Assembly (NCBI GenBank): GCA_000818095.1
Contig: CP009417.1
Location: 496,001-560,000, forward strand
Reading direction: 5' to 3'
DNA: 64,000 nt
Source of the DNA: Jeotgalibacillus malaysiensis
GTDB taxonomy: Bacteria; Bacillota; Bacilli; Bacillales; Jeotgalibacillaceae
The notes beneath the pieces are model-generated. The model ran no database searches and was not told the origin of the DNA. It saw only the letters and a list, made by a program, of their open reading frames with translations. The translations under genes and the position numbers were made by a program. Shown here one piece after another: positions 1-7,580 of this stretch; position 1 is the stretch's first letter; the number at the start of each line of letters is the position of its first letter.

Positions 1-2
1 AC

Positions 3-728
3 GAACCAGCAAAACGACCAAAGGTGTCCACACCGATAGTGATGGACGGCGGTGGTTATCGAGAACCAGGAGTCCGTAAGCATGTGCCGCTTGATTTTCA
101 GGAACACAAGCGACATTTCTGGAACAAGTTCCAAATTGCGAAGAGACAGGAAGGGTTTGTGGTTATCAAACTGAGTGACAATGATATTGCCTATGCAAAT
201 GCATTTGCTAAAAAAATCATTGAAACCAAAATGCTTGAAGAGCACCATCAGAAGGATAGTAAGCGTGAAATTGAACGTTGGATGGTCGGGACGCTTGGAG
301 AGCTGGCATTAGGTCAGTATCTAGGTGTACAGATTCACGACCCGAATATCGGAGAATCTACCTACTTTGCGGTTCCTGATTTAAAGGATGCTATCGGCGT
401 TTCCTGCGGTGTCAAAGCCTTTCAATTTGGAAACTTCCCACTGACCAACCGGATTTTGAATCACAAAGGTTTCCCTAAGTGGAATTCTTACCCGCAAGTC
501 TTTATCGGCATCAGCTTGAAATACAATGTTGCGTATCTCTTCGGTCTGGCAACCGTTCAACAAATGGCGGACAATGAGCGAGATGAAAAGAATGGCTTGT
601 ATGTAAAAGATGCGAATGCCTTGACTCGAAAAGTTGCGTTTACCTCAATCGACACACTCCATAAGTTTAAAGATGTAGAAACCCTGAAATCCCTCATTTC
701 AGGAAAAAGAGGTCTCCAATCCTCATGA
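3..728 (+). CDS. PD-(D/E)XK-like hypothetical protein, 5' end outside the window
   Basis: The frame is open to the left edge, so the true start is probably upstream; the first possible in-window start is a GTG at 24. The protein is about 40% identical by eye to the next gene. Shared blocks are 'GELALG', 'VPDL' and 'GVKAF..GNFPLTNR', a Glu...Pro-Asp...Lys order that resembles a PD-(D/E)XK nuclease core. That fold assignment is inference; I do not recognise the family. A strong terminator follows directly. Confidence 0.75.
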   Translation, partial: EPAKRPKVSTPIVMDGGGYREPGVRKHVPLDFQEHKRHFWNKFQIAKRQEGFVVIKLSDNDIAYANAFAKKIIETKMLEEHHQKDSKREIERWMVGTLGELALGQYLGVQIHDPNIGESTYFAVPDLKDAIGVSCGVKAFQFGNFPLTNRILNHKGFPKWNSYPQVFIGISLKYNVAYLFGLATVQQMADNERDEKNGLYVKDANALTRKVAFTSIDTLHKFKDVETLKSLISGKRGLQSS

Positions 729-753
729 GACTGAATAAATTCCATTAAACAAG

Positions 754-780
754 AAGACCTCGATAGAAGAGGTCTTTTTA
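754..780 (+). terminator. Intrinsic terminator
   Basis: AAGACCTC/GAGGTCTT stem with a 7-nt loop, followed by a T run; it ends the first gene. Confidence 0.85.
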
Positions 781-791
781 TTTTACTCATA

Positions 792-844
792 TTGACTATA
801 GTCAAAAAATGATTTATACTGATAGTAATATTGACAATAGACAA
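792..844 (+). promoter_or_regulatory. Promoter with two palindrome boxes
   Basis: TTGACTATAGTCAA (792-805) gives the -35; TATACT at 815-820 is the -10 at 17-bp spacing. A second, one-mismatch copy (TTGACAATAGACAA, 831-844) lies around or just after the expected transcription start, as an operator would. Confidence 0.8.
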
Positions 845-859
845 AAAGGAGTGTTTGAA

Positions 860-1546
860 GTGAATGCAAGGAGAAAGAAAACACCCCCGTTTCCAATAGG
901 GGATGTTACGCATGAGCAACACCGGAAATTGTTTTTCTATATGTTTAATCGGATTGCAAATCACGATTCGTCAATCCGTGTTGAACTTGATGACAAGGAT
1001 ATGTCCTACGCAAAAGATTTTGCAAAACGGATTGTAAAGGAAAAGATGAAAGAAAAAGTACATCAGTTTGATGGTAACAACGAAATCCCTCGTTGGGTCG
1101 TTGGCGTACTGGGAGAAGTTGCTTTAGGGAAATACTTGGGTGTAAAAATCCACGATGATTCTATTGGAGACACGAAAGAATTTACTGTTCCAGACCTCTT
1201 TGACCCACTCGGGTTGATGTGTGGCGTCAAAACATTTCGCATCGGAAACTTCCCTTTAACGAACCGCATCCGCAAGAAGAACGGATTTTCCACACAGTCT
1301 TATCCTCAAATTTTCATCTCCATCGATATCTACAATCAATGTGCCTTCATACATGGTCTAGCAAGCGTTGTAACGCTTCTCAAAAACGAGGCTGATTTAA
1401 CGAATAATCGCTTTGTAAAAGACAAAACTGCCCTCAAACGAAAAACCGCCTTTACCCATCTTTCTGCTTTAGAACCTTTCGCAGACCTATCTTCATTAAA
1501 AGAATTAGTGAATGGTAGAACCCATACACATAAGATGGTGAATTAA
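860..1546 (+). CDS. PD-(D/E)XK-like hypothetical protein, paralogue of the preceding gene
   Basis: 228 aa from the GTG at 860, chosen because AGGAG at 847-851 lies 8 nt upstream; the in-frame ATG at 809 lies inside the promoter and cannot be the start. It shares with the upstream gene the blocks 'GVLGEVALGKYLGVKIHD', 'VPDL' and 'CGVKTF.IGNFPLTNRI', which fit the E...PD...K order of PD-(D/E)XK enzymes. Tandem duplication is the simplest origin of the pair. No signal peptide or membrane segment. Function unknown. Confidence 0.8.
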   Translation: MNARRKKTPPFPIGDVTHEQHRKLFFYMFNRIANHDSSIRVELDDKDMSYAKDFAKRIVKEKMKEKVHQFDGNNEIPRWVVGVLGEVALGKYLGVKIHDDSIGDTKEFTVPDLFDPLGLMCGVKTFRIGNFPLTNRIRKKNGFSTQSYPQIFISIDIYNQCAFIHGLASVVTLLKNEADLTNNRFVKDKTALKRKTAFTHLSALEPFADLSSLKELVNGRTHTHKMVN

Positions 1547-1547
1547 A

Positions 1548-1576
1548 TATACAATAGTCAATATATAATGTAGTTT
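1548..1576 (+). promoter_or_regulatory. Palindrome box upstream of the PBP gene
   Basis: TATACAATAGTCAA (1548-1561, two mismatches to the window's box). TATAAT lies at 1564-1569, too close for the box to be its -35; the box would then sit between -35 and -10. A weaker -10 (TAGTTT, 1571-1576) fits the usual 17-bp spacing. Confidence 0.5.
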
Positions 1577-1602
1577 ATTTTCTAAAACAGGGAGTGAGAA
1601 TA

Positions 1603-4344
1603 GTGAAAAACGAAAACCGTGACGATATGGATATGCCTTCTCGTACTGAAAGAAGAAAGCTTTCATTGACAGGAACGCCTAAAAAATCGATTGCCCGTCG
1701 TTTGACGAAAGGGTTATTTGTAACTGGAACAGCCTTTACGCTACTTTTGACAGCTGGAGGTGGCGTAGGTGGGGCATATGCTTGGAATCAATATGGAGAC
1801 TTCATCCAAACAAGTGTCACCAAAGGGTACAGCATTGCAGAGGGTGTAAAAGAACAGGATTTCATCACAAAACCACCGACAAAAGTTTTTGATAGCAATG
1901 GCAAGCTCTTGAAAGTATTCAAGGAATATCAATATGAGACTCCGACTTTTGAAGAGATTAACCCGTTGTTTGTTAAAGCATTGGTCTCAGCTGAGGATGA
2001 ACGTTTTTATGAACACCATGGAGTTGACTTATATGGGACGCTCCGAGGGATTGCTACGACATTACAGGGAAATGGAACACAGGGTGGAAGCACGATTACG
2101 CAACAACTGGTACGTAACGTTATTCTAGAGAACAACGAAGTTTCCATTGAACGAAAGTTAGTTGAGCAGGTCGTTGCACAGGAACTTGAAAAGAAGATGA
2201 CAAAAAATGAAATATCCCGTCATTACTTAAACAATGTGTACTTCGGAAATGGGAATTATGGCATTGCTCCTTCGGCAAGTTTCTATTTCTCTAAAAAACA
2301 AAAGGACATTGAACTCCACGAAGCCGCAACCATTATTGGCATTACGAACAACCCAAGTTTATTTGACCCTATCACAAAGCCTGAAAATTCATTGGCAAAA
2401 CGGAACCGAGTATTGGGAAAAATGCTTGAGAATGGTGCCATTACAAAGGCTCAGCATGACGAGGCTGTGAAGAAACCACTTGGTATCAAGGTGACGAAGC
2501 ATGGGATTGACAATTCTGTGACGGAACCAGCACTTGGTTATGCGATTCATCGTGCCACAGAACATTTGATGGAGAAGGAAGGATTTGTCTTCCAGTATGC
2601 TTTCTCAGATGACGAAAGTCAAAAAGCCTATAAGAGTCGATACAATGAAGCTTATCTCAAAACTCGTCAAGAAATCCTAAATGGTGGCTATGAAATTGAA
2701 ACAAGTATTGATATGGCAAAACAGAAGAATCTTGAAAAGACCATTGAGCGGGTGATGTCGCCTTACTATGGCAAAGACCCTAAGACCGGCTTCTATCAAT
2801 TCCAAACGGCAATTACAACAGTTGACAATACGACTGGTGAAGTTGTTGCGATTGCAGGTGGTCGTGGGGAGAACGGGAATATCTTCAACCGTGGGTATCA
2901 AGGTGTCCGTCAACCAGGTTCGACGATTAAACCGGTAGTAGCCTATACACCGGCATTTGAAAAAGGATATACTCCTGAAAGTCGAATGACAGATGCTTAC
3001 GTCAAAAACGGTCCTAAGAACTATTACAATGGATACCGTGGAGCCGTAACTCTTCGATACGCAACAGAAATCTCGATTAACACGATTCCCTATAAGCTCG
3101 CAAATGAATTGGGTGGAACTGCGATGATTGAGAAACTTTCCAAGATGAAGTTCTCCAATTTGACAGCACAAGACGCTAACCCAATCATTTCGGTGGGTGG
3201 TTTTACCTATGGAACAACCACAGTTGAAATGGCGAGTGCTTATGAAACGATTATCAATCAGGGTGTCTATAAAGAACCAACGAACATCCGCCGAATCAAA
3301 GACATCGTGACAGATGAAGTTATGTATGAAAAGAAAGCGGAAGAACGTAAAGTATATGAGTCTGGAGCGGCATACTTGATGGTAGATACGTTGAAAGGCG
3401 TCATGAAAACCGGCACCGGTACACGGGCAATGCCAAGCAATTACAAGCATGTCATCGGGAAGACGGGGACGACCAATGCAGATAAAGACATTTGGTTTGT
3501 CGGTGGGACACCTCACTATTCAACAGCGGTATGGACAGGTTACGACACACCTCGTTCTATTCCATATGGTCAACATTGGGTGGCAAGTTCACTCTTTAAG
3601 GAGTGGAATGAGGAACTCCATGTGAATAAGAAGCAGATTGATTTCCCTCGACCGGATTCTGTTTGGAAACAGGGTGGACGATGGGTAACCGCTGTAAAAC
3701 AAGTGGACAAGGCACGTGCGAATCGTATGTATTTAGAAAACGTGCGTCGAGACCAAGAGCTTTCAGAACAGAAAGAACGTCTTGCACTTGAAGACTATCG
3801 AATTATCCATGGGCTCACGAAAGAAGAAGAAGAAAAACGTGAAACTGCAGTACGTCAAGCCCTCCAAGATTTCTATGATGTTCCTTTTGAAAAGCTAGAG
3901 GAATATGAAGAACAAAAAGAAATGCTCGACAATATCCTTCCACTTATTGAAGATGTGAAGCATAAGCGTGCATATGATGCATTCACGATTGAGTGGGAAA
4001 AAGCATCTGACGCTTTGGAAGGAAAGAAACAATTCTTCTTAGATGAAATCGAGCGGAAACGCTTAGAAGAAGAACGAAAAAAACGTGAAGCCGAAGAGCA
4101 AAAACGCTTAGAGGAGGAACGTCGAATCCAAGAGGAGGTTGAACGGAGACTCGAAGAGGAACGGAAGAAACGGGAAGAAGAAGAGAGACTCCGTGAAGAG
4201 GAAGAACGCTTGAAAGAAGAGCAGGAATCCGAAGAAGTAGTCGATGAACCGGTTGAAGAAGTTCCAACTGAAGAGCCAGTTGAAGAGACTGATACAGTCG
4301 ATTCTCAGCTGAATCAAGATAAGCAGAAAAAAGACCCCAATTAA
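1603..4344 (+). CDS. Class A penicillin-binding protein (PBP1A family)
   Basis: A bifunctional peptidoglycan glycosyltransferase/transpeptidase anchored in the membrane. The GTG at 1603 (AGGGAG 8 nt upstream) gives 913 aa; an in-frame GTG at 1594 lies too close to the ribosome site. A cytoplasmic tail and one membrane segment (about 37-60) are followed by the GT51 domain with 'EDERFYEHHG' (Glu131) and 'QGGSTITQQL'. The transpeptidase has SxxK (Ser440-Thr-Ile-Lys443), SIN (491-493) and KTG (620-622). The last 200 residues form a Glu/Lys/Arg-rich predicted coiled coil. A chromosomal housekeeping family, so its presence on an accessory element suggests modified wall synthesis, perhaps for transfer or surface structures. 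Confidence 0.95.
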   Translation: MKNENRDDMDMPSRTERRKLSLTGTPKKSIARRLTKGLFVTGTAFTLLLTAGGGVGGAYAWNQYGDFIQTSVTKGYSIAEGVKEQDFITKPPTKVFDSNGKLLKVFKEYQYETPTFEEINPLFVKALVSAEDERFYEHHGVDLYGTLRGIATTLQGNGTQGGSTITQQLVRNVILENNEVSIERKLVEQVVAQELEKKMTKNEISRHYLNNVYFGNGNYGIAPSASFYFSKKQKDIELHEAATIIGITNNPSLFDPITKPENSLAKRNRVLGKMLENGAITKAQHDEAVKKPLGIKVTKHGIDNSVTEPALGYAIHRATEHLMEKEGFVFQYAFSDDESQKAYKSRYNEAYLKTRQEILNGGYEIETSIDMAKQKNLEKTIERVMSPYYGKDPKTGFYQFQTAITTVDNTTGEVVAIAGGRGENGNIFNRGYQGVRQPGSTIKPVVAYTPAFEKGYTPESRMTDAYVKNGPKNYYNGYRGAVTLRYATEISINTIPYKLANELGGTAMIEKLSKMKFSNLTAQDANPIISVGGFTYGTTTVEMASAYETIINQGVYKEPTNIRRIKDIVTDEVMYEKKAEERKVYESGAAYLMVDTLKGVMKTGTGTRAMPSNYKHVIGKTGTTNADKDIWFVGGTPHYSTAVWTGYDTPRSIPYGQHWVASSLFKEWNEELHVNKKQIDFPRPDSVWKQGGRWVTAVKQVDKARANRMYLENVRRDQELSEQKERLALEDYRIIHGLTKEEEEKRETAVRQALQDFYDVPFEKLEEYEEQKEMLDNILPLIEDVKHKRAYDAFTIEWEKASDALEGKKQFFLDEIERKRLEEERKKREAEEQKRLEEERRIQEEVERRLEEERKKREEEERLREEEERLKEEQESEEVVDEPVEEVPTEEPVEETDTVDSQLNQDKQKKDPN

Positions 4345-4357
4345 CGGGTCTTTTTTT
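4329..4357 (+). terminator. Intrinsic terminator containing the PBP stop codon
   Basis: GACCC/GGGTC stem with A and T flanks; the TAA lies in the loop. Confidence 0.85.
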
Positions 4358-4368
4358 GTAATTTATTA

Positions 4369-4440
4369 TTGACTATTGTCAAAAACATGGTATGATAAAG
4401 GTAACAACAAAAGGAGTAGCATTTGCTACATTAATGGAGG
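4369..4440 (+). promoter_or_regulatory. Promoter box plus leader hairpin
   Basis: Perfect TTGACTATTGTCAA (4369-4382), -10 TATGAT (4391-4396, 16-bp spacer). The leader carries GTAGC-ATTT-GCTAC (4416-4429) immediately before the ATTAATGGAGG ribosome site. Confidence 0.8.
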
Positions 4441-4448
4441 TAGATACT

Positions 4449-4814
4449 ATGTTTAAAATGACAATTGACAAGCAAAAGAAAGTTTTTCGTGCCGAAGTAA
4501 GTGGATTTATGACAATGGAACTTGCAGAAAAGTTTGTAAAAGACTATGAGGAAATTGTCAGCAAAATTAATCCGAAGGAATACACATTGATTGTGGGTGC
4601 AAAAGAGTTGAAAGCATCTACTCGTGAAACGTTACCAATCCTTGCGGAATGCTTCAAGTTCTACATGAAAGACGGATTTAAACAAATCTACATGACAAAA
4701 GCGGATTCTCCAACTTGTCAAATGCAATTAAAACGTGTTGGGAAAGAAACCAATTTTACTGGAACGTTCGTCGAAGAAGATGCGATTCCAAAAACGCAGT
4801 ACATTGCGGCATAA
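4449..4814 (+). CDS. Small alpha/beta protein, possibly STAS/SpoIIAA-like
   Basis: 121 aa. ATG at 4449 is chosen because GGAGG ends 8 nt upstream; the longer frame would start inside the promoter. The strand-helix order, with a short 'KVFRAEVSG' strand, a helix 'MELAEKFVKDYEEIV', then 'YTLIVGAKEL', resembles SpoIIAA/STAS-like single-domain proteins. This is a fold guess without a motif. Transcribed alone between a box promoter and a terminator. Confidence 0.75.
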   Translation: MFKMTIDKQKKVFRAEVSGFMTMELAEKFVKDYEEIVSKINPKEYTLIVGAKELKASTRETLPILAECFKFYMKDGFKQIYMTKADSPTCQMQLKRVGKETNFTGTFVEEDAIPKTQYIAA

Positions 4815-4815
4815 G

Positions 4816-4842
4816 AAAAGACCTCCAAATGGAGGTCTTTTT
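4816..4842. terminator. Bidirectional terminator
   Basis: AAAAGACCTCC-AAAT-GGAGGTCTTTTT between convergent genes, with A and T runs on both sides. Confidence 0.9.
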
Positions 4843-4844
4843 GT

Positions 4845-5870
4845 TTAAATTCGAATAAGGATAGCTGACATGTTAATGCCTGCACCAACACTAGCGAGTA
4901 AGACTAAATCGCCCTTTTCAATCAATCCAGTTTGTTTCGCTTCCTTCAATGCAAAAATCGGACTGTTAATTCCTGTATATCCATATGTTCCTCCGATGTA
5001 AAGGGTTTTTTCTGACGGTAACCCAATTTTCATCATCGTTTCGTCTCCTTGAGGCTTCGCAAATTGAGAGAAGAAACAACAAGCCAGGTCTGATACGACA
5101 AGACCATTACGCTCCAATACCTCGAATGTCATTTCTGACCACATTTCTGAGAAGAAACTGACATCTCCGGGTTTAAATTGTAGTTTGGTTTTTTCAAGAG
5201 GGATTGTTTTTTCCTGGTGAATCTGACTCATCCCGATGGCTGGGTATCTAAAATCACTTGCATTTTCTGGCTTCGTTCGAAACACGCCATCAATAAAACC
5301 GACTTCTTCATCGACTACGACTTTGGATAAGACAACCGCAGATGCTCCATCCGAAAAGAGTCCCTTTGAGAAGACATCTTTATTTGAAACGATGGTCGAA
5401 GCTACGACGACACTTACAAGGAGCACGTGCTTAAATGTCGGGTGAGACTTCATCATACGTGACATTACGTCAATGGCAGTGAGCATGCCCGTACAGTTCG
5501 AGTTCATATCAAAACTATAAACATCTCTTCTGAACCCTTTCAATTTCTCCATCAATAAAATGACATTGGTTGGATACGTATGTTCTGGTGTGTCTGATAA
5601 AAAAACAATCGCATCAATTTCGTCTCTTTGAACGCCTGCGTTTCGCAAAGCTTCTTGAGTGGCTTCAATGCCCATCTGATAATAATCATCACGTTCCGGG
5701 TCGAAGAAATATTGCGTATCTCGTCCTAGCTCTTTCATGAGCGTGACTCCTTTTTCCTGCAACTCGGATTCGATTCCTTCTTTACTCCATAGGGTTCTAA
5801 AATCAGAAATCTCCATTCTCTTTGAAGGCAGGCATGTTCCAATTCCGCTTAATTGAATTTGTTCTTTCAT
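4845..5870 (-). CDS. 3-oxoacyl-ACP synthase III-like (thiolase fold) enzyme with altered triad
   Basis: 341 aa, started at the third ATG of 'MMFMKEQ' because GGAG lies 8 nt before it. The protein has the KASIII layout: the nucleophile is Cys126 in 'FDMNSNCTGM', with the C-terminal glycine block 'LASVGAGINMSAIL'. In FabH the second and third catalytic residues are His (in HQAN) and Asn (in GNTS). Here the HQAN position reads Ser268-Gln269-Phe and the Asn position is 'YGYTG', so decarboxylative condensation is doubtful. An acyl transfer role, as in CerJ-like KASIII relatives, is possible. Apparently monocistronic; substrate unknown. Confidence 0.85.
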   Translation of the reverse strand: MKEQIQLSGIGTCLPSKRMEISDFRTLWSKEGIESELQEKGVTLMKELGRDTQYFFDPERDDYYQMGIEATQEALRNAGVQRDEIDAIVFLSDTPEHTYPTNVILLMEKLKGFRRDVYSFDMNSNCTGMLTAIDVMSRMMKSHPTFKHVLLVSVVVASTIVSNKDVFSKGLFSDGASAVVLSKVVVDEEVGFIDGVFRTKPENASDFRYPAIGMSQIHQEKTIPLEKTKLQFKPGDVSFFSEMWSEMTFEVLERNGLVVSDLACCFFSQFAKPQGDETMMKIGLPSEKTLYIGGTYGYTGINSPIFALKEAKQTGLIEKGDLVLLASVGAGINMSAILIRI

Positions 5871-5981
5871 AAACATCACTCCATTTCTCTATTATCAAAA
5901 TATTATTTTAGAATAATTTTCAAGAAAGTATTCTTGGCTAGAGCTTTTTCTCTTTTATAGATTGGAACGAGGAGAAATAGC

Positions 5982-6215
5982 ATGAAAATAAAAAAGGAAG
6001 TGATACATGTGAAATCAAAATTGTTTCTACAGCATGAAGGAAATGAAATTCTTCTAAATGAATTGGAACGCCGTGTGAAAGCAGAGTGGAGAGCAGAAGG
6101 GAATCTTGCAAAAGATATTCGTGAAATTGAGTGCTATGTAAAGCCAGAAGATGGTCTCGTCTACTACGTTATCAACGAAATCCATACAGGTTCTATCCCT
6201 CTATATGAACAATAA
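5982..6215 (+). CDS. DUF6465-like small protein
   Basis: 77 aa, beginning at an ATG with GAGGAG 7 nt upstream; an alternative GTG at 6009 also has a ribosome site. The core 'LFLQHEGNEILLNELERR...DIRE' and 'YYVINEIHTGSIPL' resembles the DUF6465 family of small Bacillota proteins. No enzymatic motif. Monocistronic, no box promoter upstream. Confidence 0.75.
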   Translation: MKIKKEVIHVKSKLFLQHEGNEILLNELERRVKAEWRAEGNLAKDIREIECYVKPEDGLVYYVINEIHTGSIPLYEQ

Positions 6216-6245
6216 GTTTATCGAGTCAACTGTATAACATCAAAA

Positions 6246-6286
6246 CACTCCTTCGACCGATTTTGGATTATGAGGGAGTTTTTTTC
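6246..6286 (+). terminator. Probable terminator
   Basis: CACTCC...GGGAGT stem with a long internal loop, followed by seven T. Confidence 0.55.
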
Positions 6287-6327
6287 TTACTAAGATATAA
6301 AAACGATTCAAAGGGAGGCGTGTGAAT

Positions 6328-6861
6328 GTGAAGAAATTATACAACCGGTTTAAAAACCGGGTTCAAAACAATAAAGGCGTGACAACGATTGAGATTGGCT
6401 TGTCAGCGATTCTGATTATCATAGCGTTGAGTGGATTTATCGACATGGTTAATATGAGCCAAAAAATGGATACAGCGTCCAGTGTAACAGGCTATGTGGG
6501 ACGTGTTGTAGGTAATCAGGGAGGACTCATGCAACAACCCTCTGTCCATCATTTGGATAGCTATGTGACGGCTCCACAGCTCTATCGTGAAGTCCAAACG
6601 ACTCTTGCAAAGGGTGGGTTCACAGAAAAAGAATTTGAACTTGAAATCAATGGACAGCTCGTTAAGCCGGACACGAACATCGAAACAGTTAGTTTTGGGG
6701 AGCGTATTCCAATCAAATTGACAGTTAAATATGACTGGGAACTGATGAGCATGACTGTCCCTGGCACAATTGGTGGAACGAAAACTTCAAAGCGTGAAGT
6801 GGTGTCCTCCTTCAAGATTCGAGAGGGTGATATCAAGAGTGACTTTAAGGCGGGCAACTAA
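6328..6861 (+). CDS. TadE-like pseudopilin or single-pass surface protein
   Basis: 177 aa from the GTG at 6328 (GGGAGG 9 nt upstream). Residues about 15-45 contain 'NNKGVTTIEIGLSAILIIIA', the Gly-x-x-x-x-Glu plus hydrophobic helix typical of TadE/TadF-type pilins and of type IV pilin-like proteins, followed by a beta-rich extracytoplasmic part. Such proteins occur in Tad pili and in Gram-positive conjugative elements. No pilus ATPase or prepilin peptidase lies nearby in the window. First gene before the CmoA/methyltransferase pair, with a 26-nt gap, so possibly co-transcribed. Confidence 0.75.
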   Translation: MKKLYNRFKNRVQNNKGVTTIEIGLSAILIIIALSGFIDMVNMSQKMDTASSVTGYVGRVVGNQGGLMQQPSVHHLDSYVTAPQLYREVQTTLAKGGFTEKEFELEINGQLVKPDTNIETVSFGERIPIKLTVKYDWELMSMTVPGTIGGTKTSKREVVSSFKIREGDIKSDFKAGN

Positions 6862-6887
6862 AGAAAAAACGTTGGGGGAGATAAAAG

Positions 6888-7580
6888 ATGTTTGAAGAGC
6901 AACGAAAGTGGAAGTTTGATGAGAAAATCGCTCCCGTGTTTGATGCTCACGTTCAGCAATCTGTTCCAGGATATGCTCGTATACAGGAGTCGGTCGCTTC
7001 CATGACCGACTTTTTCTGTGAAAGCGGAAGCGTTGTTCTGGACTTAGGATGTTCAACGGGAGAGACCTTGGTGCGAATCAAATCAATGGGAGTAGATAAA
7101 AAAATATTGTGTATGGGTGTGGATGAATCACCGGATATGATACAACAAGCGATTAAGAAGACGAAGGGCGATAGTGATTACCGGTTTTATCAAGACCGTT
7201 TAGAAGCGTTTGAATTCCCCTCTGACGTATCGGTGATTACGAGTATTCTGACGATGCAGTTTGTAAAACAACGCTATCGTTTGGATGTCTTAAAGAAGAT
7301 ATATCAATCTCTTGAGCCAGGGGGAGCATTCTTCTTTGTTGAAAAAACATTCGCTGAACGAGCTTTGGTTCAAGACCTATTTACACAAGTGTATCACGAC
7401 TTTAAAGAGAGTCAGGGTCTCTCGAAAGAAGAGATTCGATTAAAAGATAAATCTCTGCGTGGTGTGATGCTACCGAGGACCGTAAAGGAAAATGAATACC
7501 TGCTGAAAGAAGCGGGATTTGAACACGTTGAAATGTTCTTTAAAGATTTACATTTTACGGGATGGATTGCGATTAAATGA
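6888..7580 (+). CDS. cmoA: CmoA-like carboxy-S-adenosyl-L-methionine synthase
   Basis: 230 aa, class I SAM-dependent fold. Several blocks match CmoA rather than generic methyltransferases: 'QQSVPGYARI' (23-32), the SAM loop 'VLDLGCSTGET' (50-60), 'GVDESPDMI', 'SILTMQFVKQRYRLDVLKK' (119-137), 'LEPGGAFFFVEKTF' and 'HDFKESQGLSKEEI' (170-183). CmoA converts SAM and prephenate into carboxy-SAM, which CmoB uses on tRNA wobble uridine. No CmoB is visible; instead the gene overlaps a DNA C5-methyltransferase by 4 nt (ATGA). From memory of the E. coli sequence, the Arg that contacts the new carboxylate aligns with Asp187/Lys188 here, so product identity needs testing. Ribosome site GGGGGAG. See findings. 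Confidence 0.8.
   Translation: MFEEQRKWKFDEKIAPVFDAHVQQSVPGYARIQESVASMTDFFCESGSVVLDLGCSTGETLVRIKSMGVDKKILCMGVDESPDMIQQAIKKTKGDSDYRFYQDRLEAFEFPSDVSVITSILTMQFVKQRYRLDVLKKIYQSLEPGGAFFFVEKTFAERALVQDLFTQVYHDFKESQGLSKEEIRLKDKSLRGVMLPRTVKENEYLLKEAGFEHVEMFFKDLHFTGWIAIK

Noticed and set aside
809-859. ATG 809 as start of the second gene
   Set aside because: It would put the -10 and second operator inside the coding region; GTG 860 has a proper ribosome site.
2677-3516. Long minus-strand ORF (279 codons) inside the PBP gene
   Set aside because: Antisense shadow: low-complexity Phe/Arg/Cys-rich product, no ribosome site, and the plus strand encodes the conserved transpeptidase domain.
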